DNA of 64,000 nt from Ectobacillus antri. Its GTDB lineage: Bacteria > Bacillota > Bacilli > Bacillales > Bacillaceae_G. Every line of letters begins with the position of its first letter. The first letter of the stretch is position 1. The notes beneath the pieces were generated by a model that was not told the origin of the DNA, did not search any database, and was given only the letters and a program-made list of their open reading frames with translations. The translations under genes and the position numbers were made by a program. The DNA lies in assembly GCF_003852715.1 (NCBI RefSeq), contig NZ_RIAV01000003.1, positions 1 to 64,000 on the forward strand, given 5' to 3'. This document shows, piece by piece, positions 39,564 through 54,275 of this stretch.

Positions 39564-39605
39564 CGAAGAGGCTGTCCGGATATAGGATAGCCTCTTCGCA
39601 TTCTT
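39564..39605 (+). terminator. Terminator of ileS
   Basis: CGAAGAGGCT (39564-39573) pairs with AGCCTCTTCG (39589-39598), followed by CATTCTT. The 255-base gap before ylyA holds also a small AGGCT / AGCCT hairpin near 39690-39705 but no gene. Confidence 0.75.
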
Positions 39606-39815
39606 AAAAATGCGACACTTTTTCTTGCCTATATTGTGAATGAAAAGGCTAAAAAGAATGGTGCAAAAAGTGCCAATTAGTGATATTAGGCTTTAACACA
39701 GCCTTTTATTTAGTGACAGAGAAGGTTTTTACAAACAGGAAAAAAGTGTGTTAGCTAAGGAAATTCTTTTCGGACAAACTATAGCTACAACTTCAGAAGA
39801 CGGGGGGATTTCAGT

Positions 39816-40145
39816 GTGAATGCAGCTTATGATGACATCAGAAAAGAGTTGGAATTAATACGCGAAGAATTACGGTCGCGTCTGCAAAAAGAGAAGGCCT
39901 CCTATTATATAGAAGTGAGTGAAGAGCTATTTAGTGTTGTGAGGGAAGAAGAGCGTAAGAAAAAGACAGTTCTGCATCATATACAAGCTGATTTAAAGGA
40001 TGTGGAACACGCCCTGGCCAAAATGGATTTAGGTATATATGGTATATGTGAGGATACGCATAATATAATCTCTATTGAACAACTTCATATTATGCCTACA
40101 GCACGTACCATATATGAATTTTCTTATGAACGCTTAACGGTATGA
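39816..40145 (+). CDS. ylyA: DksA/TraR-like protein YlyA, zinc ligands missing
   Basis: The 109-residue protein has a long N-terminal coiled-coil (about 1-70) and the DksA/TraR-type tail LGIYGICEDTHNIISIEQL (about 69-87) followed by a P-T-A segment. It keeps only one of the four zinc Cys (residue 75). It lies between ileS and lspA, the place of ylyA in B. subtilis, which is reported to modulate sigma-G-dependent genes in the forespore. GTG 39816 follows GGGGGGATT. A hairpin follows the stop. Function here is by position and fold only. Confidence 0.8.
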   Translation: MNAAYDDIRKELELIREELRSRLQKEKASYYIEVSEELFSVVREEERKKKTVLHHIQADLKDVEHALAKMDLGIYGICEDTHNIISIEQLHIMPTARTIYEFSYERLTV

Positions 40146-40217
40146 TATATATGGGATATAGATAAAAAAGCTAATATTTTTTGGAACAAGATAAAAATAG
40201 ATACTGCGAAGGTGAAT

Positions 40218-40268
40218 ATACATAAAGCAACTCTATGTCATATAGAGGGGCTTTATGTATATTTTGCT
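40218..40268 (+). terminator. Terminator of ylyA
   Basis: ATACATAAAGC (40218-40228) pairs with GCTTTATGTAT (40250-40260), and CTCTAT with ATAGAG inside it; ATTTTGCTTTT follows. Confidence 0.75.
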
Positions 40269-40410
40269 TTTAGTATATTTAAGGCAGCTACTTTTACTTA
40301 TTTATATTATACCTTTTCTTATAATTTATGTACCGGTTTCTCCCCTTCGTTGTGAAAATATCGCAGCTGTGCTAAAATTTTGAGGTACACTGTCTATGTG
40401 GGGGAAAAAT

Positions 40411-40866
40411 ATGATTTATTATGCGATTTCGTTAATTGTAATTCTTATTGATCAAGTATCAAAGTGGATTGTCTTAAAAAACATGGAACTGGGCGAGAGT
40501 ATTCCCGTTATTCATGATGTTTTGTACATAACGTCGCATCGAAATCGCGGAGCTGCTTGGGGTATTTTGCAAAACCAAATGTGGTTTTTCTACGTAATTA
40601 CAGTTGTGTTTGTCATTGCTGTAATTTACTATATGCAAAAATACGCAAAAACAGACAAGTTGTTGGGTGTGGCGTTAGGTCTTATTTTAGGCGGAGCCAT
40701 TGGTAATTTTATTGATCGGGTAATACATAAAGAAGTTGTGGATTTTATTCATACGTATATCTTCTCTTATAACTTCCCGGTCTTTAATGTCGCAGATTCC
40801 GCATTGTGTATTGGTGTAGCGCTTTTGTTTATTCAAACGCTATTGGAAGGGAAGAAAAAGGAGTAG
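40411..40866 (+). CDS. lspA: Lipoprotein signal peptidase LspA
   Basis: LspA cleaves the signal peptide of prolipoproteins after diacylglycerol transfer. The 151-residue protein has four membrane segments and the two catalytic aspartates, Asp102 in GNFIDR and Asp129 in NVADSA, at the same positions as in B. subtilis. ATG 40411 follows TGGGGGAAAA; an in-frame ATG 15 bases upstream overlaps that site. The RluD-type gene begins six bases after the stop, so the two are co-transcribed. Confidence 0.97.
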   Translation: MIYYAISLIVILIDQVSKWIVLKNMELGESIPVIHDVLYITSHRNRGAAWGILQNQMWFFYVITVVFVIAVIYYMQKYAKTDKLLGVALGLILGGAIGNFIDRVIHKEVVDFIHTYIFSYNFPVFNVADSALCIGVALLFIQTLLEGKKKE

Positions 40867-40871
40867 GTTGT

Positions 40872-41783
40872 ATGGAGTATATTGTATTGCAGGTAACAGA
40901 AGAACAAAGAGGCGAGCGATTGGACAAGGTTCTTGCAGAAGTAAACAACGAATGGTCTCGCTCTCAAGTGCAACAATGGATTAAAGACGGAGCTGTCACA
41001 GTTAATGGCCAAGGTGTAAAAGGCAATTACAAAACTAAGGCAGGAGATGAAATCACAGTTGTAGTACCGGAAGCTGAGCCCTTAGATGTTATACCTGAGG
41101 AAATGAATTTAGATATCTATTATGAAGATCAAGATGTGCTTGTTGTAAATAAGCCAAGTGGTATGGTGGTGCATCCGGCACCCGGTCATACAACAGGAAC
41201 ACTTGTGAACGGTTTAATGGCACATTGTAAGGATTTGTCAGGTATTAATGGTGTGATGCGTCCTGGTATTGTCCACCGAATCGATAAAGATACGTCAGGT
41301 CTCCTTATGGTGGCTAAAAATGATATGGCGCATGAATCACTTGTAAATCAGCTTGTTGCCAAAACGGTAACAAGACGTTATAAAGCCATTGTGCATGGAG
41401 TTATTCCACATGATACAGGTACAATTGATGCACCAATTGGTCGCGATAAACACGATCGTCAAAGCATGACTGTAGAGGAAAATGGAAAGCATGCGGTTAC
41501 GCATTTCCATGTATTAGAGCGTTTTACAGATTTTACGTTTGTGGAATGTCAACTTGAGACGGGACGTACTCATCAAATTCGTGTTCATATGAAGTATATT
41601 GGTTATCCATTAGCGGGTGATCCTAAATACGGCCCGAAAAAAACACTAGATCTGAATGGTCAGGCATTACATGCAGGAATTCTGGGTTTTGTTCATCCAA
41701 GAACAGGAGAATATTTAGAATTTGAAGCTCCATTACCGCAAGAATTTGAAGAAACTTTGGAGAAATTGCGCAGACAGTCTTGA
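40872..41783 (+). CDS. ylyB: RluD-type 23S rRNA pseudouridine synthase (YlyB)
   Basis: The 303-residue protein has an N-terminal S4 domain (about 12-70) and a RluA/RluD catalytic domain with HRIDKDTSG, catalytic Asp140. Homologues make pseudouridine in helix 69 of 23S rRNA or related sites; the exact uridines cannot be told from the sequence. ATG 40872 follows AAAGGAGTAGG, and frames opening further upstream overlap lspA. The pyr promoter overlaps its stop codon. Confidence 0.94.
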   Translation: MEYIVLQVTEEQRGERLDKVLAEVNNEWSRSQVQQWIKDGAVTVNGQGVKGNYKTKAGDEITVVVPEAEPLDVIPEEMNLDIYYEDQDVLVVNKPSGMVVHPAPGHTTGTLVNGLMAHCKDLSGINGVMRPGIVHRIDKDTSGLLMVAKNDMAHESLVNQLVAKTVTRRYKAIVHGVIPHDTGTIDAPIGRDKHDRQSMTVEENGKHAVTHFHVLERFTDFTFVECQLETGRTHQIRVHMKYIGYPLAGDPKYGPKKTLDLNGQALHAGILGFVHPRTGEYLEFEAPLPQEFEETLEKLRRQS

Positions 41784-41808
41784 CTTACAAGAAAAACTTT
41801 GCAATAAT
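41780..41808 (+). promoter_or_regulatory. Sigma-A promoter of the pyr operon
   Basis: TTGACT (41780-41785) and AATAAT (41803-41808) are 17 bases apart; the -35 element overlaps the ylyB stop codon (41781-41783). RNA would start about 41815, just before the first PyrR site. Confidence 0.75.
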
Positions 41809-41827
41809 AACAACAGTTAAATAAGAT

Positions 41828-42497
<670 letters not shown>

Positions 42498-42501
42498 AAA
42501 G

Positions 42502-42600
42502 CCCTTTTAAAGGCAGTCCCGTGAGACTGACAAAGGGTCATGTTTCCCTATGCTTTTGGGGGCAGGACTCTTTGTGCAGCGCACAAAGAGTTTTTTTATT
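42502..42600 (+). promoter_or_regulatory. PyrR attenuator 2 (pyrR-pyrP gap)
   Basis: The binding hairpin is 42502-42537, with GCAGTCCCGTGAGACTG between CCCTTTTAA and CAAAGGG. The terminator is CTCTTTGTGC (42568-42577) with GCACAAAGAG (42581-42590), followed by seven T. The binding site starts five bases after the pyrR stop. Confidence 0.93.
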
Positions 42601-42612
42601 AGAGGAGGAAAA

Positions 42613-43896
42613 ATGATGAAACCAGTACTAGATGTTCATGAAATACCAAAGCCGGGACAATGGTTACTTCTTAGTATACAACACTTATTCGCAATGTTTG
42701 GTGCCACTGTTCTTGTGCCATTTTTAACCGGTTTAAATCCGGCTGTCGCGCTTATTACAAGCGGAATTGGAACGCTTACGTTTTTAATCATTACCAAAGG
42801 ACAAATGCCATCCTACCTAGGTTCATCGTTTGCTTTCATCGCGCCGATTATCGCTGCCAAAGCTGCTGGAGGACCAGGAACTGCAATGGTAGGAAGCTTC
42901 TTGGCAGGACTTGTGTATGCGGTCGTAGCAATTATAATTAAAAAAACTGGATCAGGCTGGGTCATGAAAATGTTACCACCAATCGTAGTGGGACCGGTAG
43001 TTATGGTCATTGGTTTGGCACTTGCAAGTACAGCAGTCAGCATGGCTATGAATGATGCCGAAGGGAAATATAGCATAACAAACTTCACGGTTGCTCTTGT
43101 TACACTGACAATAACAATTGTCTGCTCCATTTTTGCAAGAGGATTTTTTAGTATCGTACCAGTACTAATTGGTATTATCGGTGGTTATATCTTTGCCTAT
43201 TCCCAAGGGCTAGTAAACTTAAAGCCGGTCGCTGAAGCAAAATGGTTCACGATTCCGGAGTTCACAATTCCATTCGTAACTTATACACCTTCTGTGACGA
43301 TGCAACTTGTTCTCTTAATGGTTCCAATTGCAATTGTAACCATCTCAGAACACATTGGTCACCAAGTGGTACTAGGAAATGTTATTGAAAGAGATTTATT
43401 TGAAAAACCAGGTTTACATCGCTCTTTGTTAGGTGATGGAGCGGCAACGATGGTAGCGGCACTGCTTGGTGGCCCACCAAGTGTCACATATGGAGAGAAT
43501 ATCGGTGTCCTAGCTATTACGAGAGCATACAGTGTATATATATTCGTAGGTGCAGCAACTATGGCCATTCTGTTTGGTTTTATCGGCAAAATCTCTGCAC
43601 TGATCAGTTCAATTCCGACAGCTGTTATGGGAGGCATCAGTATCTTGTTGTTCGGTGTTATTGCAGCAAGCGGATTGCGCATGATGGTAGAAGATAAAAT
43701 TGACCTTGGTGACAAGCGCAACTTAATTATTGCTTCTGTAATTCTAGTTATAGGTATTGGTGGCGCGGTTCTTCATGTTGGAAAGTCCTTTGAAGTTGAA
43801 GGAATGGCGCTCGCTGCTATCATCGGTGTGATTCTGAATTTGGTGTTGCCAAAGCAGAAAGAAGAAAAAGTACACATGCAAAAGAAAGTATCATAG
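42613..43896 (+). CDS. pyrP: Uracil permease PyrP
   Basis: PyrP imports uracil with protons; it belongs to the NCS2 (UraA) family. The 427-residue protein has 12-14 predicted membrane segments. The family motif FGATVLVPFLTGLNP occurs near 30-44, and the substrate-site helix region ISEHIGHQVVLGN near 245-257 with its Glu is intact. Two ATG codons (42613, 42616) follow AGAGGAGG. It is flanked by PyrR attenuators, so supply of uracil and synthesis of UMP share control. Confidence 0.96.
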   Translation: MMKPVLDVHEIPKPGQWLLLSIQHLFAMFGATVLVPFLTGLNPAVALITSGIGTLTFLIITKGQMPSYLGSSFAFIAPIIAAKAAGGPGTAMVGSFLAGLVYAVVAIIIKKTGSGWVMKMLPPIVVGPVVMVIGLALASTAVSMAMNDAEGKYSITNFTVALVTLTITIVCSIFARGFFSIVPVLIGIIGGYIFAYSQGLVNLKPVAEAKWFTIPEFTIPFVTYTPSVTMQLVLLMVPIAIVTISEHIGHQVVLGNVIERDLFEKPGLHRSLLGDGAATMVAALLGGPPSVTYGENIGVLAITRAYSVYIFVGAATMAILFGFIGKISALISSIPTAVMGGISILLFGVIAASGLRMMVEDKIDLGDKRNLIIASVILVIGIGGAVLHVGKSFEVEGMALAAIIGVILNLVLPKQKEEKVHMQKKVS

Positions 43897-43897
43897 T

Positions 43898-46215
<2,318 letters not shown>

Positions 46216-46219
<4 letters not shown>

Positions 46220-47313
46220 AACGACAGCTTATTTTAGAAGATGGAACAGTATTTGTAGGGCAGGCATTCGGAGGAGAAATAGATAAATCAGGGGAAGTGG
46301 TATTTAATACAGGAATGACCGGATATCAAGAGATTTTGTCAGACCCTTCCTACTGTAGCCAAATTGTCACACTCACATATCCATTGATTGGAAATTATGG
46401 TATTAATCGAGATGATTTTGAATCAATCAATCCATTCATTCATGGGTTAATTGTAAAAGAAATTTGTAATCATCCATCAAATTTCCGAAACGAGCTGGCG
46501 CTTGATACATATTTAAAAGAGCGCAACATTCCAGGTTTATCAGGCATTGATACAAGAAAGCTTACTCGTCTAATCAGGGAGCATGGTGCATTAAAGGGAC
46601 GTTTGTGCGGTATGGACACGGATATTGAGGAAACGGTAAGTCAATTGAAGGCGACTGTATTCAAAGACCATGTAAAGCGCGTATCAACGAAAGACCCTTA
46701 CCCGAGTCCAGGACGTGGCTACCGAGTTGTTCTTGTTGACTTTGGAATGAAGCATGGCATTTTGCGCGAGTTGAACAACCGAGGCTGCGATGTCATTGTA
46801 GTACCTTACCATACAACAGCAGAAGAAATATTACGTTTAAATCCAGATGGCATTATGCTAAGTAACGGACCTGGAGATCCGAAAGATGTGCCAGAAGCAA
46901 TTGAAATGATTCAAGGGGTTCTCGGAAAAATTCCATTGTTCGGTATTTGTTTAGGGCATCAGCTGTTTGCCCTTGCCTGTGGTGCGAATACAGTTAAGTT
47001 GAAATTCGGCCATCGCGGCTCTAACCATCCTGTCAAGCATTTGGAAACAGGAAAAGTAGCCATCACTGCACAAAATCACGGTTACACAGTAGAAGAATCC
47101 TCCATTGTAGATACATCGCTTGAAATTACACATATCGCGCTTAATGATGGCACGGTAGAAGGTCTACGTCATAAAACAATGCCGGCATTCACAGTGCAAT
47201 ATCATCCTGAAGCTTCACCAGGCCCAGAAGACGCAAACGGATTATTTAATCAGTTTTTAACTATGATTGAAAATTGTCAGAAAGAAGGGGAAGTACTATG
47301 CCAAAACGCCTAG
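46216..47313 (+). CDS. carA: Carbamoyl phosphate synthase small subunit (pyrimidine-specific)
   Basis: CarA (pyrAA) is the glutaminase that feeds ammonia to CarB. The 365-residue protein has an N-terminal CPSase domain and a class I amidotransferase domain with the nucleophile Cys245 in GICLGHQ and the His/Glu pair in [10 protein letters not shown] near the C terminus. Its place in the pyr operon, under PyrR control, shows it is the pyrimidine-specific form; an arginine-specific form may be elsewhere. It overlaps carB by 16 bases. Confidence 0.97.
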
Positions 47314-50300
47314 ATATTAACACCATTTTAGTAATCGGATCGGGACCTATTGTCATTGGGCAAGCTGCGGAGTTTGATTATTCCGGAACACAAGCATGCC
47401 AGGCTTTGAAAGAAGAAGGCTACAAAGTTATTCTTGTTAACTCGAACCCAGCGACAATCATGACAGATACAGCGACGGCTGATAAAGTATATATTGAACC
47501 GCTTACCTTGGAATTTGTGAGTCGCATCATCCGTAAAGAGCGTCCGGATGCAATTCTTCCAACTTTGGGCGGACAAACAGCTCTAAACATGGCTGTTGAA
47601 TTAGCAAAATCAGGTGTTTTGGAAGAGTGCGGTACAGAAATTTTAGGAACAAAACTTTCAGCAATTGAACGCGCAGAAGATCGCGACTTGTTCCGTACAC
47701 TTATGCAAGAGTTAAACGAACCAATTCCTGAGAGTGTCATCATCCATACACTAGAGGAAGCGTATACGTTCGTTGATAAGATCGGATATCCAGTCATCGT
47801 TCGCCCAGCTTTTACGTTAGGTGGAACAGGCGGAGGTATTTGCCACAATGAAGAAGAGTTGGTGGAGATTGTATCAAGCGGCTTGAAGCATAGCCCTGTG
47901 ACGCAGTGCTTGCTTGAGAAAAGTATCGCGGGCTTTAAGGAAATTGAATATGAAGTAATGCGAGATAGTAATGATAATGCGATTGTTGTATGTAATATGG
48001 AAAACATCGATCCAGTGGGTGTGCATACAGGAGACTCCATTGTTGTGGCGCCAAGTCAAACATTAAGCGACCGCGAGTATCAAATGCTGCGTAATACATC
48101 ATTAAAAATCATCCGTGCGTTAGGGATTGAAGGTGGCTGTAACGTACAGCTGGCGCTTGACACAGATAGCTTCCAATACTACGTAATTGAAGTCAACCCT
48201 CGTGTCAGCCGCTCCTCAGCTTTAGCATCTAAAGCTACAGGATATCCAATTGCAAAATTGGCTGCGAAAATTGCAGTAGGTTTAACACTTGATGAAATTG
48301 TAAATCCAGTTACGAAAAAAACATATGCATGTTTTGAACCGGCACTTGACTATGTTGTATCCAAAATCCCACGTTGGCCGTTTGACAAGTTCGAATCGGC
48401 GAATCGCTCTCTAGGTACGCAAATGAAGGCAACGGGAGAAGTTATGGCGATTGGGCGTAATTTAGAAGAATCACTTTTAAAAGCAGTACGTTCACTTGAG
48501 CTAGGGGTCTACCATCTAGAAATGGAACACCTGAAGGCATTAGATAAAGAAACTATGGAGAAGCGAATTGCCAAAGCCGATGATGAGCGGTTGTTCGTTG
48601 TGGCGGAAGCATTACGACAAGGTATTACAAAAGAGGAGATCAATGCTTGGAGTAAAATGGACTTCTTCTTCCTGCAAAAAATCGAGAACATCATTCGCAT
48701 GGAACAACGCTTGGCTGAAAACAAAGGTTGCATGGAGACGTTGGAAGCTGCGAAGAAAATGGGCTTCAGTGATCGTTACATTTCCAAAGCTTGGGGTATG
48801 AGTGAGCTAGAAATCTATGAAACACGTAAATTAGAACAAATTGTACCTGTATATAAAATGGTAGATACGTGTGCGGCAGAGTTCGAATCGGCAACGCCAT
48901 ACTACTACAGCACATATGAAGAAGAAAATGAATCCATCGTGACAAATCGCAAAAGCGTTATCGTATTAGGTTCGGGTCCAATCCGAATTGGGCAAGGTAT
49001 TGAGTTTGATTACGCAACAGTGCATTCTGTTTGGGCGATTAAAGAAGCAGGATATGAAGCGATTATTATCAATAACAACCCTGAAACGGTTTCTACAGAT
49101 TTTAGTATCTCTGATAAGCTTTACTTCGAGCCTCTGACAATAGAAGATGTTATGCATATTATCGACCTTGAAAATCCAGAAGGTGTTATTGTTCAATTCG
49201 GTGGACAAACGGCAATCAACTTGGCTGCTCATCTAGAAGCGCGCGGAGTCAAGATTTTAGGAACGTCTTTAGAAGATCTAGATCGTGCTGAAGATCGTGA
49301 CAAATTTGAAGCAACTCTGACTGCACTTGGTGTTCCGCAGCCGGTTGGTAAAACAGCAACAACTGTGGAAGAAGCAGTCATCATTGCAGATAGCATTGGC
49401 TATCCGGTATTAGTAAGGCCTTCTTATGTACTCGGCGGGCGTGCAATGGAAATTGTATATCATGAAAACGAATTGCTACATTATATGAAAAATGCTGTAA
49501 AGGTTCATGCTAAGCATCCAGTGTTGATTGATCGCTATATGGTAGGAAAAGAAATCGAAGTAGATGCGATTTCGGACGGCAAAGATGTGTATATTCCAGG
49601 CATTATGGAGCACATTGAGCGCGCAGGTGTTCACTCGGGAGACTCCATTGCAGTGTATCCTACACAAAGCCTATCGCAAACAATCAAAAACAAAATCATT
49701 GAACACACAATCTCCTTAGCAAAAGGGCTAAAGATTGTTGGGCTGCTAAATATTCAATTCGTTGTGTACAAAGATGATGTATATGTACTAGAGGTGAATC
49801 CTCGCTCAAGTCGTACCGTTCCATTCTTGAGTAAAATTACAGGTGTACCAATGGCAAATCTAGCAACTAAAGTTATTCTTGGAGCTACACTTGAAGGATT
49901 AGGCTACGGAACAGGATATCATCCAGAGTGCAAAGAAGTATATGTAAAAGCACCCGTTTTCTCCTTCGCGAAGCTTCGCTCTGTGGATACAACATTAGGA
50001 CCGGAAATGAAGTCCACAGGTGAAGTAATGGGTAAAGACTTAACACTTGAAAAAGCGTTGTATAAAGGTCTTGTCGCATCAGGCATTAATATTCCGACAC
50101 ACGGATCTGTCATTGTTACAGTTGCTGACAAGGACAAGGAAGAAGCTATAGAAATCGCAAGAAGATTCCATGAAATCGGATATAACATTTTAGCGACAGA
50201 TGGCACTGCAAAGCTGTTAATGCAAAATGGCGTTCCAGTACAAATCGTAAATAAAATCGATTCTGAGGATTATAATTTGCTGGATATCATTCGTCAAGGC

Positions 50301-50503
50301 AAAGCACAATTTGTAATTAACACATTGACGAAAGGCAAACAACCAGCACGTGACGGCTTCCGCATCCGACGTGAATCTGTAGAAAACGGAGTGGCTTGCT
50401 TAACTTCATTAGATACAACAAAGGCAATCTTACGAGTGCTGGAGTCTATGACATTCTCAGCGGTGGAAATGAAAGAAATTCCACGCCATGAGGTGGTCTA
50501 CTC

Positions 50504-50507
<4 letters not shown>
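47298..50507 (+). CDS. carB: Carbamoyl phosphate synthase large subunit (pyrimidine-specific)
   Basis: CarB (pyrAB) makes carbamoyl phosphate from bicarbonate, ammonia and 2 ATP. The 1069-residue protein is an internal duplication: two ATP-grasp halves, each starting with an I-GSGPI-IGQ-EFDY motif (about 12 and 560), and a C-terminal MGS-like allosteric domain (about 935-1069). ATG 47298 follows AGAAGGGGAAG inside the carA end. In B. subtilis this enzyme is inhibited by UMP and activated by PRPP. Confidence 0.98.
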
Positions 50508-52884
<2,377 letters not shown>

Positions 52885-52888
<4 letters not shown>

Positions 52889-53511
52889 AACAACAAATCG
52901 CTTCACATCTATTGGAAATAGGAGCTGTATTTTTACAGCCTAACAATCCGTTCACATGGTCATCAGGCATCAAGTCACCTATTTACTGTGACAATCGTTT
53001 GACATTGTCTTATCCGCACGTGAGAAAAGCAATCGCCAAAGGTTTGACTGAACTAATTGAAACACACTTCCCTGAAGCGGACATGATCGCTGGAACAGCC
53101 ACAGCAGGTATCGCACATGCGGCATGGGTAAGCGATATTTTAGATAAGCCGATGTGCTATGTGCGTAGTAAAGCGAAAAGCCACGGCAAAAGCAATCAAA
53201 TTGAAGGTAAGGTAACAGAGGGACAAAAAGTTGTTGTAGTAGAAGATTTAATTTCTACTGGAGGTAGCGCAATTACATGTGTGGAGGCCCTGCGTGAAGC
53301 TGGTTGTGAAGTACTAGGCGTAGTAGCTATCTTTACATATGAATTGGATAAGGGGAAGCAGCTGCTTAACAGTGCAAAGATACAATCTCATACACTTAGT
53401 GATTATTCTACGCTAGTGGAAGTGGCAGCTGACAAAGGAATTATTTCTAGCGAAGATATTCAAAAACTGCAAGAGTGGAGACAAAATCCATCGGAATGGG
53501 CTCTTGTATAA
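52885..53511 (+). CDS. pyrE: Orotate phosphoribosyltransferase PyrE
   Basis: PyrE joins orotate to PRPP, giving OMP. The 208-residue protein has the PRPP motif [14 protein letters not shown] (about 116-129) and the family loop [15 protein letters not shown] (about 93-107). ATG 52885 overlaps the pyrF stop (ATGA). It is the last gene of the operon and ends at a bidirectional terminator. Confidence 0.97.
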
Positions 53512-53513
53512 AT

Positions 53514-53544
53514 AAAAAAACCTGTCACAGACAGGTTTTTTTAT
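53514..53544. terminator. Bidirectional terminator between pyrE and the ArsR-type gene
   Basis: CCTGTC (53521-53526) pairs with GACAGG (53530-53535) around ACA, with seven A before and seven T after, so it works on both strands. Confidence 0.92.
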
Positions 53545-53547
53545 TGA

Positions 53548-53847
53548 TTATGCAATTGTTTTTAAAATAGTCTTCATTCTGCTTTGCATAGTTTCATCAA
53601 AGAAGTGGTAGTAAATTTCTAGACCTTTACGGTTTCCTCTGATGATGCGCGCTTGTTTTAGTTTCGCTAAATGTTGACTAATTGTACTTTGCGGCATTTC
53701 AAATTCTTGATATAAAGTAGTTACGTTAGTTGGACCATTTTCAAGAAGGAAATTCAATAAGCCCAAACGTACTTGGTGAGCTGTAACTTTTAAAAACTCA
53801 GCTCCCTCTACATATTCTTGACTATCTACTGTTTTTTCTTTTTGCAT
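53548..53847 (-). CDS. ArsR-family winged-helix transcriptional regulator
   Basis: The 99-residue protein is a winged helix of the ArsR/SmtB fold: helix-turn-helix VTTLYQEFEMPQSTISQHLAKLKQA split around 42-66 and a beta wing RGNRKGLEIYYHF. It has no Cys and no obvious metal site, so it is not a typical metal sensor. The start ATG 53847 has AAAGGGGC upstream. Its nearest likely targets are itself and the neighbouring permease, but nothing in the sequence proves this. An inverted repeat lies in its upstream region (53924-53954). Confidence 0.88.
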   Translation of the reverse strand: MQKEKTVDSQEYVEGAEFLKVTAHQVRLGLLNFLLENGPTNVTTLYQEFEMPQSTISQHLAKLKQARIIRGNRKGLEIYYHFFDETMQSRMKTILKTIA

Positions 53848-53923
53848 TACGACATGCCCCTTTCAAATCTTTGTTTCTCTCTATATGCTCTTATTGTATA
53901 ACAAATATCTATAATATTAGATT

Positions 53924-53954
53924 AAAATACTTTTAAAAGATATTACAGTATTTT
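53924..53954. promoter_or_regulatory. Possible operator upstream of the ArsR-type gene
   Basis: AAAATACT (53924-53931) and AGTATTTT (53947-53954) are a perfect inverted repeat with a 15-base centre, about 80 bases upstream of the regulator. A second small palindrome TTGTATAACAA lies near 53893-53904. The A/T-rich context makes chance matches easy. The rest of the 53848-54275 spacer holds a 35-codon frame and a hairpin, described separately. Confidence 0.3.
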
Positions 53955-54218
53955 TACAAAGAGTATTTTTAAATGAAACACGTAACATTTTTGTAATAAA
54001 AAATCCATCTTAATGGAAAAATATTATTCTTTTAGCTTAGAAACCTCTATTTTAAGTAGTATGAGTATGTAATCGACACGCTTGTAATGACATCAATTGA
54101 TAACGGTATGTCTCTTATGGGAATAAAGACGTACTAGCAGTACATCGTCAAAGGCGGTATGTTGGTGTTAGTAGTGTGGTTGGATATTTACAGCAGAAAA
54201 AATCTCCTTAAGCAAAGG

Positions 54219-54251
54219 GGCATCGTCTATATGGTATAGACGATGCCTTTT
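54219..54251. terminator. Hairpin terminator downstream of the permease gene
   Basis: GGCATCGTCTATA (54219-54231) pairs perfectly with TATAGACGATGCC (54235-54247) around TGG. On the plus strand TTTT follows; on the minus strand CCCTTTGCTT. It can serve the minus-strand permease gene, whose stop is at 54276, though the T-run is better for plus-strand RNA. Confidence 0.75.
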
Positions 54252-54275
54252 GAAGATTTGCGGTGTGTCGCTAAA

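Noticed and set aside
39564-39710. Insertion sequence end in the ileS-ylyA gap
   Set aside because: GAAGAGGCTGTCC recalled the ends of some Bacillus insertion sequences, but the segment forms a plain terminator hairpin and no transposase remnant is visible.
47420-48040. A 206-codon minus-strand frame
   Set aside because: Antisense to carB; no homology or ribosome binding site.
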